This document shows, one piece after another, positions 9,428 to 18,239 of a stretch of 64,000 bases of DNA. The stretch covers positions 2,107,019-2,171,018 of the forward strand of contig NZ_CP088930.1 in NCBI RefSeq assembly GCF_027594825.1, read 5' to 3'. Source of the DNA: Serratia liquefaciens. GTDB taxonomy: Bacteria; Pseudomonadota; Gammaproteobacteria; Enterobacterales; Enterobacteriaceae. The notes below the pieces were generated by a model. That model searched no databases. It had not been told where the DNA came from and worked only from the letters and a program-made list of their open reading frames with translations. Positions within the stretch are counted from its first letter, which is position 1. Each line of letters starts with the position of its first letter. Made by a program: the position numbers and the translations under genes.

Positions 9428-10351
9428 CTAAAAAATCGAACGGCTAATCCGTTGAGACAACAGTTCCAGCGCCGCAGTTCCCGCCAATGAGTTACCGGAA
9501 GCATCCAGCTCCGGCGACCAGACGGCGATCGACAGCTCGTCGGGGACGATAGCGACAATGCCGCCCCCCACGCCGGACTTGCCCGGCATGCCCACGCGAT
9601 AGGCGAATTCCCCTGCGCCGTCGTACATGCCGCTGGTCATCATCAGCGCATTAATCTGGCGTGCCTGCAGGGGGCTTATCACCTCGCGTCCGCTAAGATC
9701 ACGCCCGTGATTGGCCAGATAAACAAAGCTGCGCGCCAGCTCCACGCAGCTCATCCGCAACGCGCAGTAGTGAAAATAGGTTTGCAGCACGGTAAGCACG
9801 TCGTTTTCGAAATTGCCGAACGACTTCATCAGGTAGGCTATCGCCGCATTGCGATCGGAGTGTTCGAACTCGGAACGGGCCACCCGCGAGTCATAGGCCA
9901 GGTCATCTTCACCGGCCAGTTGGCGCACCACTTCCAGCATTCGCTGCTTGGGCGCACTGAGCCGGGTTTGCAGCATGTCGCATACCACCAGCGCACCGGG
10001 GTTGATAAACGGATTGCGCGGTTTGCCCTGCTCCATCTCCAGCTGCAGCAGCGAGTTGAACGGCAGGCCGGAAGGCTCCTTGCCAACCCGACGCCAGATC
10101 TCCGGCTCCTGATAGCGCGTCAGCGCCAGCGTCAGGCTCAGCACCTTGGAGATCGACTGAATAGAGAAACGCTCGTCGGCATTACCGGCCTGGAACATTT
10201 CGCCGTCGACGGTGCAAACGGCGATCGCCAGCCGATCGGCCGCCACTTCCGCCAGCGCCGGTATATAGTCCGCCACCTTGCCCTGGCCAATCAGCGGGCG
10301 CACCTGTTGCAGGATCTCATCCAGCAACGCGTTATCCAATGTTGTTACCAC
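9428..10351 (-). CDS. glsB: Glutaminase GlsB
   Basis: GlsB hydrolyses L-glutamine to glutamate and ammonia. It belongs to the serine-dependent beta-lactamase-like glutaminase family. The active-site Ser-x-x-Lys lies in [13 protein letters not shown], with further signatures [44 protein letters not shown] and [14 protein letters not shown] (PGKSGVGGG here). The start is uncertain. The GTG at 10351 gives 307 residues against 308 in E. coli and lies 10 bases after a GGAG sequence. A GTG at 10360 is also in frame but only one base from the same GGAG. A reading from 10393 would begin inside a terminator hairpin and is rejected. The gene is separated from yggL by that terminator and followed by yggN. 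Confidence 0.93.
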   Translation of the reverse strand: MVTTLDNALLDEILQQVRPLIGQGKVADYIPALAEVAADRLAIAVCTVDGEMFQAGNADERFSIQSISKVLSLTLALTRYQEPEIWRRVGKEPSGLPFNSLLQLEMEQGKPRNPFINPGALVVCDMLQTRLSAPKQRMLEVVRQLAGEDDLAYDSRVARSEFEHSDRNAAIAYLMKSFGNFENDVLTVLQTYFHYCALRMSCVELARSFVYLANHGRDLSGREVISPLQARQINALMMTSGMYDGAGEFAYRVGMPGKSGVGGGIVAIVPDELSIAVWSPELDASGNSLAGTAALELLSQRISRSIF

Positions 10352-10370
10352 CGCGGTCACACTCCGGACA

Positions 10371-10397
10371 AAATAAAGGTGCCGTAAAGGCACCTTA
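10371..10397 (-). terminator. Rho-independent terminator after yggL
   Basis: On the minus strand the sequence reads AAGGTGCC, loop TTTAC, then GGCACCTT followed by TATTTT. The 8-bp stem and T-rich tail lie about 50 bases after the yggL stop and just before the glsB ribosome-binding site. This puts trmB-yggL and glsB-yggN on separate transcripts. Confidence 0.8.
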
Positions 10398-10446
10398 AAT
10401 CAATAGATTCAGCGCGACGCCAGGCCGCGCTTATCAGGCAGGAAAA

Positions 10447-10773
10447 TCAGTCCCACCAGATATCGAACAGATCGCTGACCTTAACGTCGGTCAGTTTACG
10501 CGCTTCCAGCCATTTTTTAACCAGTTCGCGTTGCTCGTCAGTGCAGTGACCAATGGTCTGCAGACAGATCAGGCCTTCCCACTGCAGGTAGCCGCTACCG
10601 TCAAAAGCCATGCCGTTCGGCTCAATCACTTCGTCGATAAAAGCGTCCAGCGTGCTGTCGATATCTTCAACCGCGGTGCCTTCGGCAAAGCGCCATGCTA
10701 CGGAGAAGCCCAGCTCCTGAAACTCTTCAATGTGTAACTTTTTACGTAAACGACGACTGCGGTTCTTAGCCAT
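10447..10773 (-). CDS. yggL: YggL family (DUF469) protein, 50S-associated
   Basis: This 108-residue basic protein is the enterobacterial YggL (DUF469). E. coli YggL has been found on the 50S ribosomal subunit, so a ribosome-related role is likely but not shown here. The sequence opens [25 protein letters not shown], a basic N-terminus suited to RNA contact, and ends in DVKVSDLFDIWWD. Its start codon shares a base with the trmB stop at 10773, so translation is coupled with the tRNA methyltransferase. A rho-independent terminator follows at 10371-10397. Confidence 0.93.
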   Translation of the reverse strand: MAKNRSRRLRKKLHIEEFQELGFSVAWRFAEGTAVEDIDSTLDAFIDEVIEPNGMAFDGSGYLQWEGLICLQTIGHCTDEQRELVKKWLEARKLTDVKVSDLFDIWWD

Positions 10774-11492
10774 TATTCTTTCCTCTCAAACATCAAGTCC
10801 CAAACGCCATGTCCCAGACGCTGGCCGCGTAATTCAAATTTTGTCAGTGGGCGTGAATCCGGACGCGGCACATAATCATTATCGCTGGAAAGATTGCGAT
10901 AGCCTGCGATCCCGTTCATAACCTCTAACATATGTTCTGCATAAGGCTGCCAGTCGGTGGCCATGTGGAAGACGCCGCCGACTTTCAGTTTGCGACGCAC
11001 CAGTTCAACAAACGGCGTCTGTACGATGCGGCGTTTGTTGTGGCGCGCTTTGTGCCACGGATCGGGGAAAAACAGCTGAACCATGTCCAGCGAACCGTCC
11101 GGGATCATATTTTCCAGCACCTCAACCGCGTCGTGACACATTACGCGCAGGTTGTTCAGTTCCGCTTCGGTAGCGTCGGCCAGGCAGGCGCCCACGCCCG
11201 GCGAATGGACTTCTATCCCCAAGAAGTTCTGCTGCGGGTTGTTGCCCGCCATGGTCACCAGCGAGGCACCCATACCAAAACCGATCTCCAGCACGGTCGG
11301 CGCGTCGCGCCCGAACAGTGCGGCGATATCGACAGGTTCAGCCTGATACTCCACGCCCATCACCGGCCAATAGTTGTCCAACGCGTGCTGCTGGCCTTTG
11401 GTCAACCGCCCCTGGCGGCGGACAAAACTGCGGATACGGCGCATCGCGCGGCCGTTCTCATCAAATTCCGGGGAGATGACGTCATTAATCAT
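10773..11492 (-). CDS. trmB: tRNA (guanine-N7)-methyltransferase TrmB
   Basis: TrmB forms 7-methylguanosine at position 46 of tRNA variable loops using S-adenosylmethionine. The 239-residue protein has the SAM-binding motif [10 protein letters not shown], the segment [11 protein letters not shown], the acidic site MCHDAVEVL, and the substrate/tRNA motif [18 protein letters not shown], followed by [10 protein letters not shown]. The ATG at 11492 ([14 protein letters not shown]) aligns with the E. coli start; an upstream codon at 11519 would add nine residues without homology. It is divergent from mutY across about 180 bases that must hold both promoters. Confidence 0.95.
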   Translation of the reverse strand: MINDVISPEFDENGRAMRRIRSFVRRQGRLTKGQQHALDNYWPVMGVEYQAEPVDIAALFGRDAPTVLEIGFGMGASLVTMAGNNPQQNFLGIEVHSPGVGACLADATEAELNNLRVMCHDAVEVLENMIPDGSLDMVQLFFPDPWHKARHNKRRIVQTPFVELVRRKLKVGGVFHMATDWQPYAEHMLEVMNGIAGYRNLSSDNDYVPRPDSRPLTKFELRGQRLGHGVWDLMFERKE

Positions 11493-11669
11493 AGTGCTTT
11501 CTGTCTGTTTGGCTGCCAATTAGGGAAACGCGCATTATGCAAAGATACATTGGTTTAGCAAGTATTCATCTAATGTACCTGCCGTGCGACGTCGGAAAGT
11601 TCCGGTTTACAGCATCATGACTCTATGCTGCAATCGCGCTTCATTTTCTGCCGGATATCGAATCAGCTT

Positions 11670-12770
11670 ATGATGCAAGCACAGCAGTTCGCACAGGTGG
11701 TGCTTGACTGGTACCAGCGTTACGGCCGTAAAACTCTGCCGTGGCAGCTTGATAAGACCGCCTATCAAGTATGGCTCTCTGAGGTCATGTTGCAACAAAC
11801 TCAGGTTGCCACCGTGATCCCTTACTTCCAGCGCTTTATGGCACGTTTTCCCAACGTGCGTGCGCTGGCTGAAGCGCCGCTGGACGAAGTGCTGCACCTG
11901 TGGACCGGCCTGGGCTACTACGCCCGTGCGCGCAATCTGCATAAGGCGGCGCAGGCTATTGTCGCACAGCACGGCGGCGAGTTCCCGACAACCTTTGAAG
12001 AAATCCACGCCCTGCCCGGCATTGGCCGTTCAACGGCAGGCGCAGTGCTGTCGCTCGCGCTCGGACAACACTACCCCATCCTCGACGGTAACGTAAAACG
12101 CGTACTGGCCCGCTGCTATGCCGTCGAAGGCTGGCCGGGCAAGAAAGAGGTGGAAAACCGACTGTGGGAAATCAGCGAAAACGTCACTCCGGCCAAGGGT
12201 GTTGGCCAGTTCAATCAGGCGATGATGGATCTGGGGGCGATGGTCTGCACCCGCTCCAAACCGAAATGCGAACTGTGCCCGCTCAGCCTGGGCTGCATCG
12301 CCCACGCCCACCACAGTTGGGCAAAATACCCCGGTAAAAAGCCCAAGCAGACCCTGCCGGAAAAAACCGCCTACTTCTTATTGCTGCAGCACGGCGAACG
12401 AGCCTGGCTGGAACAACGCCCCGCCGTCGGTCTGTGGGGCGGTCTGTTCTGCTTCCCGCAGTTCAGCGAACGTGGAGAGATGGAACTCTGGCTGCAACAG
12501 CGCGGTCTGAAAAACAATCGCCGGGAGCAACTGACCGCATTTCGTCATACTTTCAGTCATTTCCATCTCGATATCGTGCCAATATGGCTGGAAATGGACG
12601 CTACAGGCAGCAGCATGGATGAGGGCGCCGGTCTCTGGTATAACTTAGCGCAGCCGCCATCGGTCGGCCTGGCCGCGCCGGTTGACCGCCTGTTGCAACA
12701 GTTGGCAAAACAGTCCCCGCGCCAACAGGGTTTATTTGGCGATAGCGCCATTGATGAGGAATTAGCATGA
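11670..12770 (+). CDS. mutY: Adenine DNA glycosylase MutY
   Basis: MutY removes adenine mispaired with 8-oxoguanine or guanine, starting base-excision repair. Seen in order: the N-terminal helix-hairpin-helix glycosylase core with [18 protein letters not shown], the HhH motif [16 protein letters not shown], the catalytic aspartate region [11 protein letters not shown], and the iron-sulphur loop with CX6CX2CX5C spacing ([17 protein letters not shown]). A C-terminal NUDIX-like domain follows that recognises 8-oxoG ([13 protein letters not shown] and [12 protein letters not shown]). Adjacent ATG codons at 11670 and 11673 both give the family N-terminus; an upstream start at 11625 lacks homology. 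Length is about 366 residues, slightly longer than E. coli because of a C-terminal tail. It overlaps yggX by 4 bases. Confidence 0.96.
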   Translation: MMQAQQFAQVVLDWYQRYGRKTLPWQLDKTAYQVWLSEVMLQQTQVATVIPYFQRFMARFPNVRALAEAPLDEVLHLWTGLGYYARARNLHKAAQAIVAQHGGEFPTTFEEIHALPGIGRSTAGAVLSLALGQHYPILDGNVKRVLARCYAVEGWPGKKEVENRLWEISENVTPAKGVGQFNQAMMDLGAMVCTRSKPKCELCPLSLGCIAHAHHSWAKYPGKKPKQTLPEKTAYFLLLQHGERAWLEQRPAVGLWGGLFCFPQFSERGEMELWLQQRGLKNNRREQLTAFRHTFSHFHLDIVPIWLEMDATGSSMDEGAGLWYNLAQPPSVGLAAPVDRLLQQLAKQSPRQQGLFGDSAIDEELA

Positions 12771-13039
12771 GCAGAACCATTTTTTGTACCTTCCTGCAGC
12801 GTGACGCCGAAGGGCAGGACTTCCAGCTTTATCCTGGGGAAGTCGGCAAACGCATCTATAACGAGATCTCGAAAGAAGCCTGGGCAGAATGGATGAAAAA
12901 ACAAACCATGCTGATCAACGAGAAAAAACTGAACATGATGAACGTCGACGACCGCAAATTGCTGGAAGCGGAAATGATCAAATTCCTGTTCGAAGGGCAT
13001 GACGTCCATATCGAAGGCTATACGCCACCAAGCGAATAA
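12767..13039 (+). CDS. yggX: Probable Fe(2+)-trafficking protein YggX
   Basis: YggX is a 90-residue cytoplasmic protein tied to iron availability and protection of Fe-S clusters from oxidative damage. The conserved [19 protein letters not shown] start includes Cys7, which matters for function in Salmonella. The rest matches the family ([32 protein letters not shown]). The ATG overlaps the mutY stop by 4 bases, an arrangement that links an oxidative-damage repair enzyme containing an Fe-S cluster to an iron-handling protein. mltC follows 54 bases later. Confidence 0.96.
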   Translation: MSRTIFCTFLQRDAEGQDFQLYPGEVGKRIYNEISKEAWAEWMKKQTMLINEKKLNMMNVDDRKLLEAEMIKFLFEGHDVHIEGYTPPSE

Positions 13040-13093
13040 TGCTGTTGGGGCCAGGCGCTGGCCCTTCCAATACTTCTCGTATACGGCTTGCAG

Positions 13094-14170
13094 ATGAAGA
13101 AAATTTTAGCTTTGCTAGTGATAGCGCCCCTGCTGATTTCCTGTTCCGGCAAAAAAAGCACCGAAGTCAACGAAGCCTGGGTCAAAGACACCAACGGCTT
13201 CGAAATCCTGATGGGTCAGTTCGCCCACAACATCGAGAATATCTGGGGTCTGAACGAAGTTCTGATCGCCGGGCCGAAAGATTACGTCAAATACACCGAC
13301 CAGTATCAAACCCGTAGCCACATCAACTTTGATTCTGGTGCCATCACTATAGAAACCATCGCCACCACCGATCCCGCCGCGCATCTGCGCCAGGCGATTA
13401 TCAGCACCTTGCTGATGGGGGACGATCCGGGTTCCATCGATCTCTATTCCGACGTCAACGATATCCAGATCAGTAAAGAGCCGTTCCTTTACGGCCAGGT
13501 ACTGGATAACAAAGGCGCCCCTATCCGTTGGGAATGGCGAGCGGCGCACTTTGCCGACTATCTGTTGCAGACCAAGCTGCAAAAACGCACCTCCGGCCTG
13601 CACGTGATTTACTCGGTCACTATTCAACTGGTGCCAAACCACCTGGACAAACGTGCCCACAAATACCTGCCGATGGTGCGCAAGGCATCGGAAAAATACG
13701 GCGTGGAAGAGTCGCTGATCCTGGCGATCATGCAGACTGAATCGAGCTTTAACCCCTATGCGGTGAGCGGTTCAGATGCGTTGGGCCTGATGCAGGTGGT
13801 GCAGCACACCGCCGGTAAGGACGTGTTCCAGATGCGTGGGAAATGGGGCAAACCAAGCCGCAGTTACCTGTTCGATCCGGAAAACAACATCGATACCGGT
13901 ACGGCTTATCTGGCCATTTTGCAGAACAACTATTTGGGCGGGATTCAAAACCCTACCTCACGCCGCTACGCGGTTATCACCGCCTATAACGGTGGCGCCG
14001 GCAGCGTGCTGCGCGTGTTCTCGAGCGACAGGAGCCGTGCGGTGAGCATCATCAACGGCATGCAGCCGGGCGACGTCTATCAGACGCTGACCACCAAGCA
14101 TCCGGCCGGCGAATCTCGCCGTTACCTGGTGAAGGTGAACAACGCCCAGAAGAGTTACCGCAGAAGATAA
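13094..14170 (+). CDS. mltC: Membrane-bound lytic murein transglycosylase C
   Basis: MltC is an outer-membrane lipoprotein that cleaves peptidoglycan glycan strands, leaving 1,6-anhydromuramic ends. The lipoprotein signal [17 protein letters not shown] places the lipidated Cys at residue 17. An N-terminal DUF3393-type domain (residues about 20-190) precedes the SLT domain. The catalytic glutamate is in [26 protein letters not shown], and [16 protein letters not shown] and [13 protein letters not shown] complete the lysozyme-like fold. The start is set at the ATG at 13094; a TTG two codons earlier is in frame. Length is 358 residues, as in E. coli. A terminator separates it from the convergent speC; E. 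coli has nupG in this interval, which is absent here. Confidence 0.95.
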   Translation: MKKILALLVIAPLLISCSGKKSTEVNEAWVKDTNGFEILMGQFAHNIENIWGLNEVLIAGPKDYVKYTDQYQTRSHINFDSGAITIETIATTDPAAHLRQAIISTLLMGDDPGSIDLYSDVNDIQISKEPFLYGQVLDNKGAPIRWEWRAAHFADYLLQTKLQKRTSGLHVIYSVTIQLVPNHLDKRAHKYLPMVRKASEKYGVEESLILAIMQTESSFNPYAVSGSDALGLMQVVQHTAGKDVFQMRGKWGKPSRSYLFDPENNIDTGTAYLAILQNNYLGGIQNPTSRRYAVITAYNGGAGSVLRVFSSDRSRAVSIINGMQPGDVYQTLTTKHPAGESRRYLVKVNNAQKSYRRR

Positions 14171-14190
14171 TTTGCGGTGGCGTTATCAAT

Positions 14191-14229
14191 GAAAAGGGCC
14201 GGTGCAAGGTACAAACCGGCCCTTATTTT
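14191..14229. terminator. Terminator between mltC and speC
   Basis: AAGGGCCGGT and AACCGGCCCTT form a 10-bp GC-rich stem around a 10-base loop, followed by ATTTTC on the plus strand and preceded by GAAAA, so it can serve both convergent genes. Its right edge touches the speC stop codon. Confidence 0.85.
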
Positions 14230-16392
14230 CTATTGCTTGATCATATAGCCGAAAATGCGTTTCCAGCCGTGATCCTTTTTCTCGATATACACGCCCTGCA
14301 GCTCCGGTGAGAAGCCCGGCAGCCGGTTGATGCCCTCTTCCAGCGCCAGGAAATAACGCTGTACCGCCCCGCTCCAGACTTCACCCGGCACCACGCACAG
14401 CACGCCCGGTGGGTAAGGTAACGCGCCCTCTGCCGCAATGCGCCCTTCGGCCTGCCCGATCGGCACCAGTTCGACGTTGTCGCGAATAAACTCCACGTTG
14501 GCGTCCTGCGGATTCATCATCACCTGCGGGAAATGACGCTGACGGAACATCTCTTTTTGCAGCTGTTTAACGTCGAAGCTAACGTACAAATCGTGCATTT
14601 CCTGGCACAGCTGGCGAAGGGTATAGCCACGATAACGCTGCTCGTTCTTGCGATACACCGTTGGCAGCACCAGGCTCAGCGGCGCGTCCTCTTCCACGTA
14701 ACGTTCGAACTGCACCAGCATATCCACCAGCTGTTCCATCTTGGCCGGGTTTTCCGCCGGGGTCAGCAGGAACAGGATCGAGTTAAGATCGCACTTCTCC
14801 GGCACGATGCCATTTTCGCGCAGGAAGTTGGCCAGAATGGTGGCCGGCACGCCAAACTCGGTGTACTGGCCGGTGGCTGCATCAATACCCGGCGTGGTCA
14901 GCAGCAGCTTGCACGGATCGACCAAATACTGGTCCTGCGCATAGCCTTCGAAACCGTGCCATTTCTCATCCGGAACAAAGTTGAAGAAACGGGCATCGTT
15001 GGCGATCAAATCGGTGTCGTGATCCTGCCAATTTTTGCCCGCAACCTGCAGCGGCACGAACGGCCTGAGCTGCGAACAACGTTCCAGCAGTTGCTTGCGC
15101 GTCTCGATGCCAAGCTTCACGCAGTCCATCCACATACGGCGACCGGCGGCCCCGGCATGCATCTTGGCGTTGACATCCAGCGCCGCAAACAGCGGATAGA
15201 ACGGACTGGTAGAGGCGTGCAGCATGAAAGCGTTGTTCAGGTGCTTGTGGTTGCAGTGGCGCTTCTGGCCCTTGATATGGTCGTCTTTCTTGTGGATCTG
15301 CGAGGTTTGCGAGAAACCGGCCTGCTGCTTGTGCACCGACTGGGTAACAAAGATGCCCGGGTCAAGCTCATCCAGCTCCAACAGCAGCGGTGAACACTCT
15401 TTCAGCATCGGGATAAAACCTTCGTAGCCCACCCATGCCGAGTCAAACAAGATGTAGTCGCACATGTGACCGATGGTGTCGATCACCTGACGCGCATTAT
15501 AAATAGTGCCGTCGTAGGTGCCGAGCTGAATGATTGCCAGGCGGAAAGGACGCGCTGCCTCGGCTTTCTCCGGCGCTACCTGACGAATTTGTTCGCGCAG
15601 ATAACGCTCGTCAAAGCAGCGGGAATCTATTCCGCCGATAAAGCCAAAGGGATTGCGCGCGGTTTCCAGATACACCGGCGTCGCACCAGCCTGGATCAAC
15701 GCACCATGGTGGTTGGACTTATGGTTGTTACGGTCGAACAGCACCAGATCGCCACGGGTCAGCAGCGCGTTGGTGACCACCTTGTTGGCGGCCGAGGTGC
15801 CGTTGAGCACAAAATAGGTTTTATCGGCGTTGAACACCCGTGCCGCATGCTTTTGAGCGTCCTTGGCCGAACCTTCGTGGATCAGCAAATCGCCCAGTTT
15901 GACGTCGGCGTTGCACATGTCGGAACGAAAAAGCGTTTCACCGTAAAACTCGAAAAACTTGCGGCCCGCCGGGTGCTTGCGGAAAAATTCCCCGCCCTGA
16001 TGCCCCGGACAGGCAAAGGTCGAGTTCTCCATTTCCACATAGGTTTTCAAGGTTTTGAAAAACGGCGGCAGCAGCGCCTGCTCGTAAGCATCCGCCGCGG
16101 CTTCCAACTGCGCCATATAAAACGCCTTGCTGGCGCCGTCCAGCGCAAAAACGCCGCTGATAAACGGCAGGTAGTCCGGGGAGAGATGCTCGTCACCGGC
16201 CACCGCCACAAAGGTCGGGATCTCAAAACCGGTGGCTTTAAGCTGCGCCAGGATACCGGCATTGACGTCATCAACCGACACCACCAACGCCGCAACGTCG
16301 GTATAATCCGTCTGCTCGACGCGGACAATCTGGCGCAGCGTTTCAATGGCGGCGACCAGGCTGGCACTGGTAGCTATTTTCAATTCTTTCAT
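14230..16392 (-). CDS. speC: Ornithine decarboxylase (SpeC type)
   Basis: This PLP enzyme decarboxylates L-ornithine to putrescine, the first step of polyamine synthesis. The 720-residue protein has the N-terminal response-regulator-like wing domain (residues about 1-110), the large PLP domain and the C-terminal domain of group III Orn/Lys/Arg decarboxylases. The PLP lysine is in VTQSVHKQQAGFSQTSQ. Other signatures are NSTFACPGHQGGEFF, NGTSAANKVV, DRNNHKSNHHGALI and the C-terminal EGALPYPPGVLCVVPGEVW. The ATG at 16392 aligns with SpeC starts and has GAGAG 8 bases upstream; a longer reading to 16455 is not supported. Position beside tRNA-Phe and mltC favours the constitutive speC over speF, whose usual partner potE is absent. 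Confidence 0.94.
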   Translation of the reverse strand: MKELKIATSASLVAAIETLRQIVRVEQTDYTDVAALVVSVDDVNAGILAQLKATGFEIPTFVAVAGDEHLSPDYLPFISGVFALDGASKAFYMAQLEAAADAYEQALLPPFFKTLKTYVEMENSTFACPGHQGGEFFRKHPAGRKFFEFYGETLFRSDMCNADVKLGDLLIHEGSAKDAQKHAARVFNADKTYFVLNGTSAANKVVTNALLTRGDLVLFDRNNHKSNHHGALIQAGATPVYLETARNPFGFIGGIDSRCFDERYLREQIRQVAPEKAEAARPFRLAIIQLGTYDGTIYNARQVIDTIGHMCDYILFDSAWVGYEGFIPMLKECSPLLLELDELDPGIFVTQSVHKQQAGFSQTSQIHKKDDHIKGQKRHCNHKHLNNAFMLHASTSPFYPLFAALDVNAKMHAGAAGRRMWMDCVKLGIETRKQLLERCSQLRPFVPLQVAGKNWQDHDTDLIANDARFFNFVPDEKWHGFEGYAQDQYLVDPCKLLLTTPGIDAATGQYTEFGVPATILANFLRENGIVPEKCDLNSILFLLTPAENPAKMEQLVDMLVQFERYVEEDAPLSLVLPTVYRKNEQRYRGYTLRQLCQEMHDLYVSFDVKQLQKEMFRQRHFPQVMMNPQDANVEFIRDNVELVPIGQAEGRIAAEGALPYPPGVLCVVPGEVWSGAVQRYFLALEEGINRLPGFSPELQGVYIEKKDHGWKRIFGYMIKQ

Positions 16393-17057
16393 AGTGCTAA
16401 CTCTCAAACGGTTAAGGATGAGGGTGTGCCACAAGGCACGGTGATGAGATAACAAAGGTTATCCCGGCAAATTGATGTCCGGGGTGGCAGCATAGAGCGC
16501 ATGCGTGACCGGCTGATGATCTTAAGATTATCAGGGTACTATCGGGAACTGGTATCAGCAGCGTCCAATAGACATCAGTAAAATCAGAGCCGCAGCTCTA
16601 TTTTTAATAATGCCTAACAGCGAGCATGAAGTTGCCTTACCGCATGCTGGGCTGGGCGTTTCTGGAGGACGGCGTTCGGGAAAGATAGCGGCGGAGTAGC
16701 GGCATCATCAGATGTCTGGTGCGCAGTGGCGCTTGAGGAACCATACCAGTCATGCCTGCAACCCTCTGACTTAAATGAGCGGAAACGCCGTTAGGGGACG
16801 TAGAGTGCTAAAATTTGCGCAATGATTGCATGTTTTTTTATGAGGTTCAAGTAACTATTATGCTGATCACCCACTTGAACACACCAGCGTAACTAACTGT
16901 TATAAAAAGAATAAAAATAAAATACAGAAAAATCAAAACGGTATAAATACACGGATTTTTTGCATACTTACCGGGTGTTGATGCCCCAAAACGCCGCAGG
17001 CTTCGATCGTCACTGCATGAAAATAGAGCAACCGATCGGCTTTGTGACAGAAAGCGA
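16393..17057. other. Long non-coding interval between speC and tRNA-Phe
   Basis: About 665 bases without a convincing gene. The part next to speC (16,393-16,520) would be its 5' untranslated region. It contains small inverted repeats, GTGCC-acaa-GGCAC (16,437-16,450 region) and GATAAC-aaag-GTTATC just upstream, which could structure the leader. The part from about 16,850 is AT-rich and leads to the tRNA promoter. I see no coding frame with a ribosome-binding site. Confidence 0.6.
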
Positions 17058-17086
17058 TTGACGATATCCGGCCAATAGGGTTAAAT
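17058..17086 (+). promoter_or_regulatory. Promoter of the tRNA-Phe gene
   Basis: TTGACG (-35, 17058-17063) and TTAAAT (-10, 17081-17086) are separated by 17 bases. The following GCGCCCC is a GC-rich discriminator typical of stable-RNA promoters under stringent control. Transcription would begin a few bases before the tRNA 5' end at 17097, so very little leader is processed. Confidence 0.75.
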
Positions 17087-17096
17087 GCGCCCCGTT

Positions 17097-17172
17097 GCCC
17101 GGATAGCTCAGTCGGTAGAGCAGGGGATTGAAAATCCCCGTGTCCTTGGTTCGATTCCGAGTCCGGGCACCA
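17097..17172 (+). tRNA. pheV: tRNA-Phe (anticodon GAA)
   Basis: The 76-base gene folds as a full cloverleaf. The acceptor stem pairs GCCCGGA with TCCGGGC and CCA is encoded. The D arm is GCTCAGTCGGTAGAGC, the anticodon arm GGGGATTGAAAATCCCC has GAA at 17130-17132, and the T arm contains GGTTCGATTCC. Its place next to speC corresponds to pheV in E. coli, a known integration site for genomic islands. The last 16 bases of the gene are repeated three more times downstream, each followed by part of the flanking sequence. Confidence 0.97.
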
Positions 17173-17671
17173 TATTTAGAGAACCCAGCCAATGGCTGGG
17201 TTTTTGCTTTTCTGGGGTAGGACTCTTCATCGAACAAGTTCGATTATTCGGCCTAAAGGCCTCCCCCTGCGGGCCAACGCTAAAGCGTTGTTCAATCCGG
17301 CGCAAGCACCGGTTGTCCGAGTCCGGGCACCATATTTAGAAGAACCCGCCTATGGCGGTTTTTTTGCTTTCTGGAGTTGAGCTCTTCATCGAACAAGTTC
17401 GATTATTCGGCCTAAAGGCCTCACCCTGCGGGCCAACGCTAAAGCGTTGTTCAATCCGGCGCAAGCACCGGGTGTCCGAGTCCGGGCACCCTATTTAGAA
17501 GAACCCGCCTATGGCGGGTTTTTTGCTTTCTGGAGTTGGACTCTTCATCGAACAAGTTCGATTATTCGGCCTAAAGGCCTCCCCCTACGGGCCAACGCTA
17601 AAGCGTTGTTCAATCCGGCGCAAGCACCGGTTGTCCGAGTCCGGGCACCATATTTAGAAGAACACGCATAT
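17157..17671 (+). repeat. Tandem array carrying copies of the tRNA-Phe 3' end
   Basis: Three complete units of about 160, 159 and 158 bases begin at 17157, 17317 and 17476, and a partial fourth unit begins at 17634. Every unit opens with CCGAGTCCGGGCACC, the last bases of the tRNA gene (the third copy has CCC instead of the CCA end). It then has a terminator-like hairpin, a shared block with short palindromes (TCGAACAAGTTCGA, GGCCTAAAGGCC, AACGCTAAAGCGTT), and ends GCAAGCACCGG(T/G)TGT. The fourth copy diverges after about 38 bases, where AT-rich DNA begins. The arrangement recalls the E. coli tyrT repeats (rtT), where units of about 178 bp also start with the tRNA 3' end. The open frames inside are by-products of the repeat and are not called as genes. 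Confidence 0.92.
17182..17209 (+). terminator. Terminator of tRNA-Phe
   Basis: AACCCAGCC, loop AAT, GGCTGGGTT and then TTTGCTTTT form a standard rho-independent terminator 9 bases after the CCA end. Related hairpins (AACCCGCC-tat-GGCGGGTT) recur in the same place in the next two repeat units (about 17,343 and 17,502). Confidence 0.88.
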
Positions 17672-18239
17672 TTCCCCCACAGGAAGGAACAATCACTATT
17701 TTTAAATAGCTAGTCTAAATGATTATATTATCTCTCATATATCACACACTATAAAATCATCATTGCAGTCGTACACATCAAGCTTATTTGTTTAAAGTAT
17801 GACATAAGGCATTCTACTTTCTTGTAAACCAATTAATAATTAATCCAATCAAAAACATACAAGGATATTTTAGTTTTCAACGTTAACCTCCTCCGTAACC
17901 CACTCTTACACAATACAAAAAAACATCACAACTCCTTGACTTTATTTAAAAAAATATATTTTAAATAAAAAACATAAACAGTAAGCGCATCACATATTAA
18001 TTCATAACAAAAACAAATAACATCAAATAGGCTAACCCACTTTAAATAATCAATACAAATCAGAACCTAAAGCTTTACCCCAATTTGAAGTTGAGCTATT
18101 TTAGCCATGTTAGATACCGAGAGAGACAATAATCAGCCTCAAATAACTTAATGCATTACCACCCTATTCCTCGGCCAACTCTCCCTCAAACAAATAAAAT
18201 ATCAATCATATTTAAATTAACATAAGGGACGTTAATACC
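17672..18239. other. AT-rich intergenic stretch upstream of the autotransporter
   Basis: About 570 bases that are far richer in A and T than the backbone, with several A-tracts and T-tracts. I see no coding frame. Such DNA is typical of H-NS-bound, horizontally gained promoters. A weak AAGGGACG ribosome-binding site (18225-18232) marks the start of the autotransporter; no confident -35/-10 pair can be singled out from many candidates. Confidence 0.6.

Noticed and set aside
10352..10393. Longer glsB start at 10393
   Set aside because: The extra codons lie within the yggL terminator hairpin and have no homology.
14533..16452. Two plus-strand open frames opposite speC
   Set aside because: Composition artefacts of GC-rich codons; the speC frame has full family conservation.
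17157..17671. CRISPR array
   Set aside because: The repeats are about 159 bp with no short repeat-spacer alternation; units include the tRNA end and hairpins.
17447..17713. Open frame of 88 codons inside the tRNA-end repeat array
   Set aside because: It runs across two repeat units and gains its length from the repeats. There is no ribosome-binding site, and the encoded peptide just repeats the unit.
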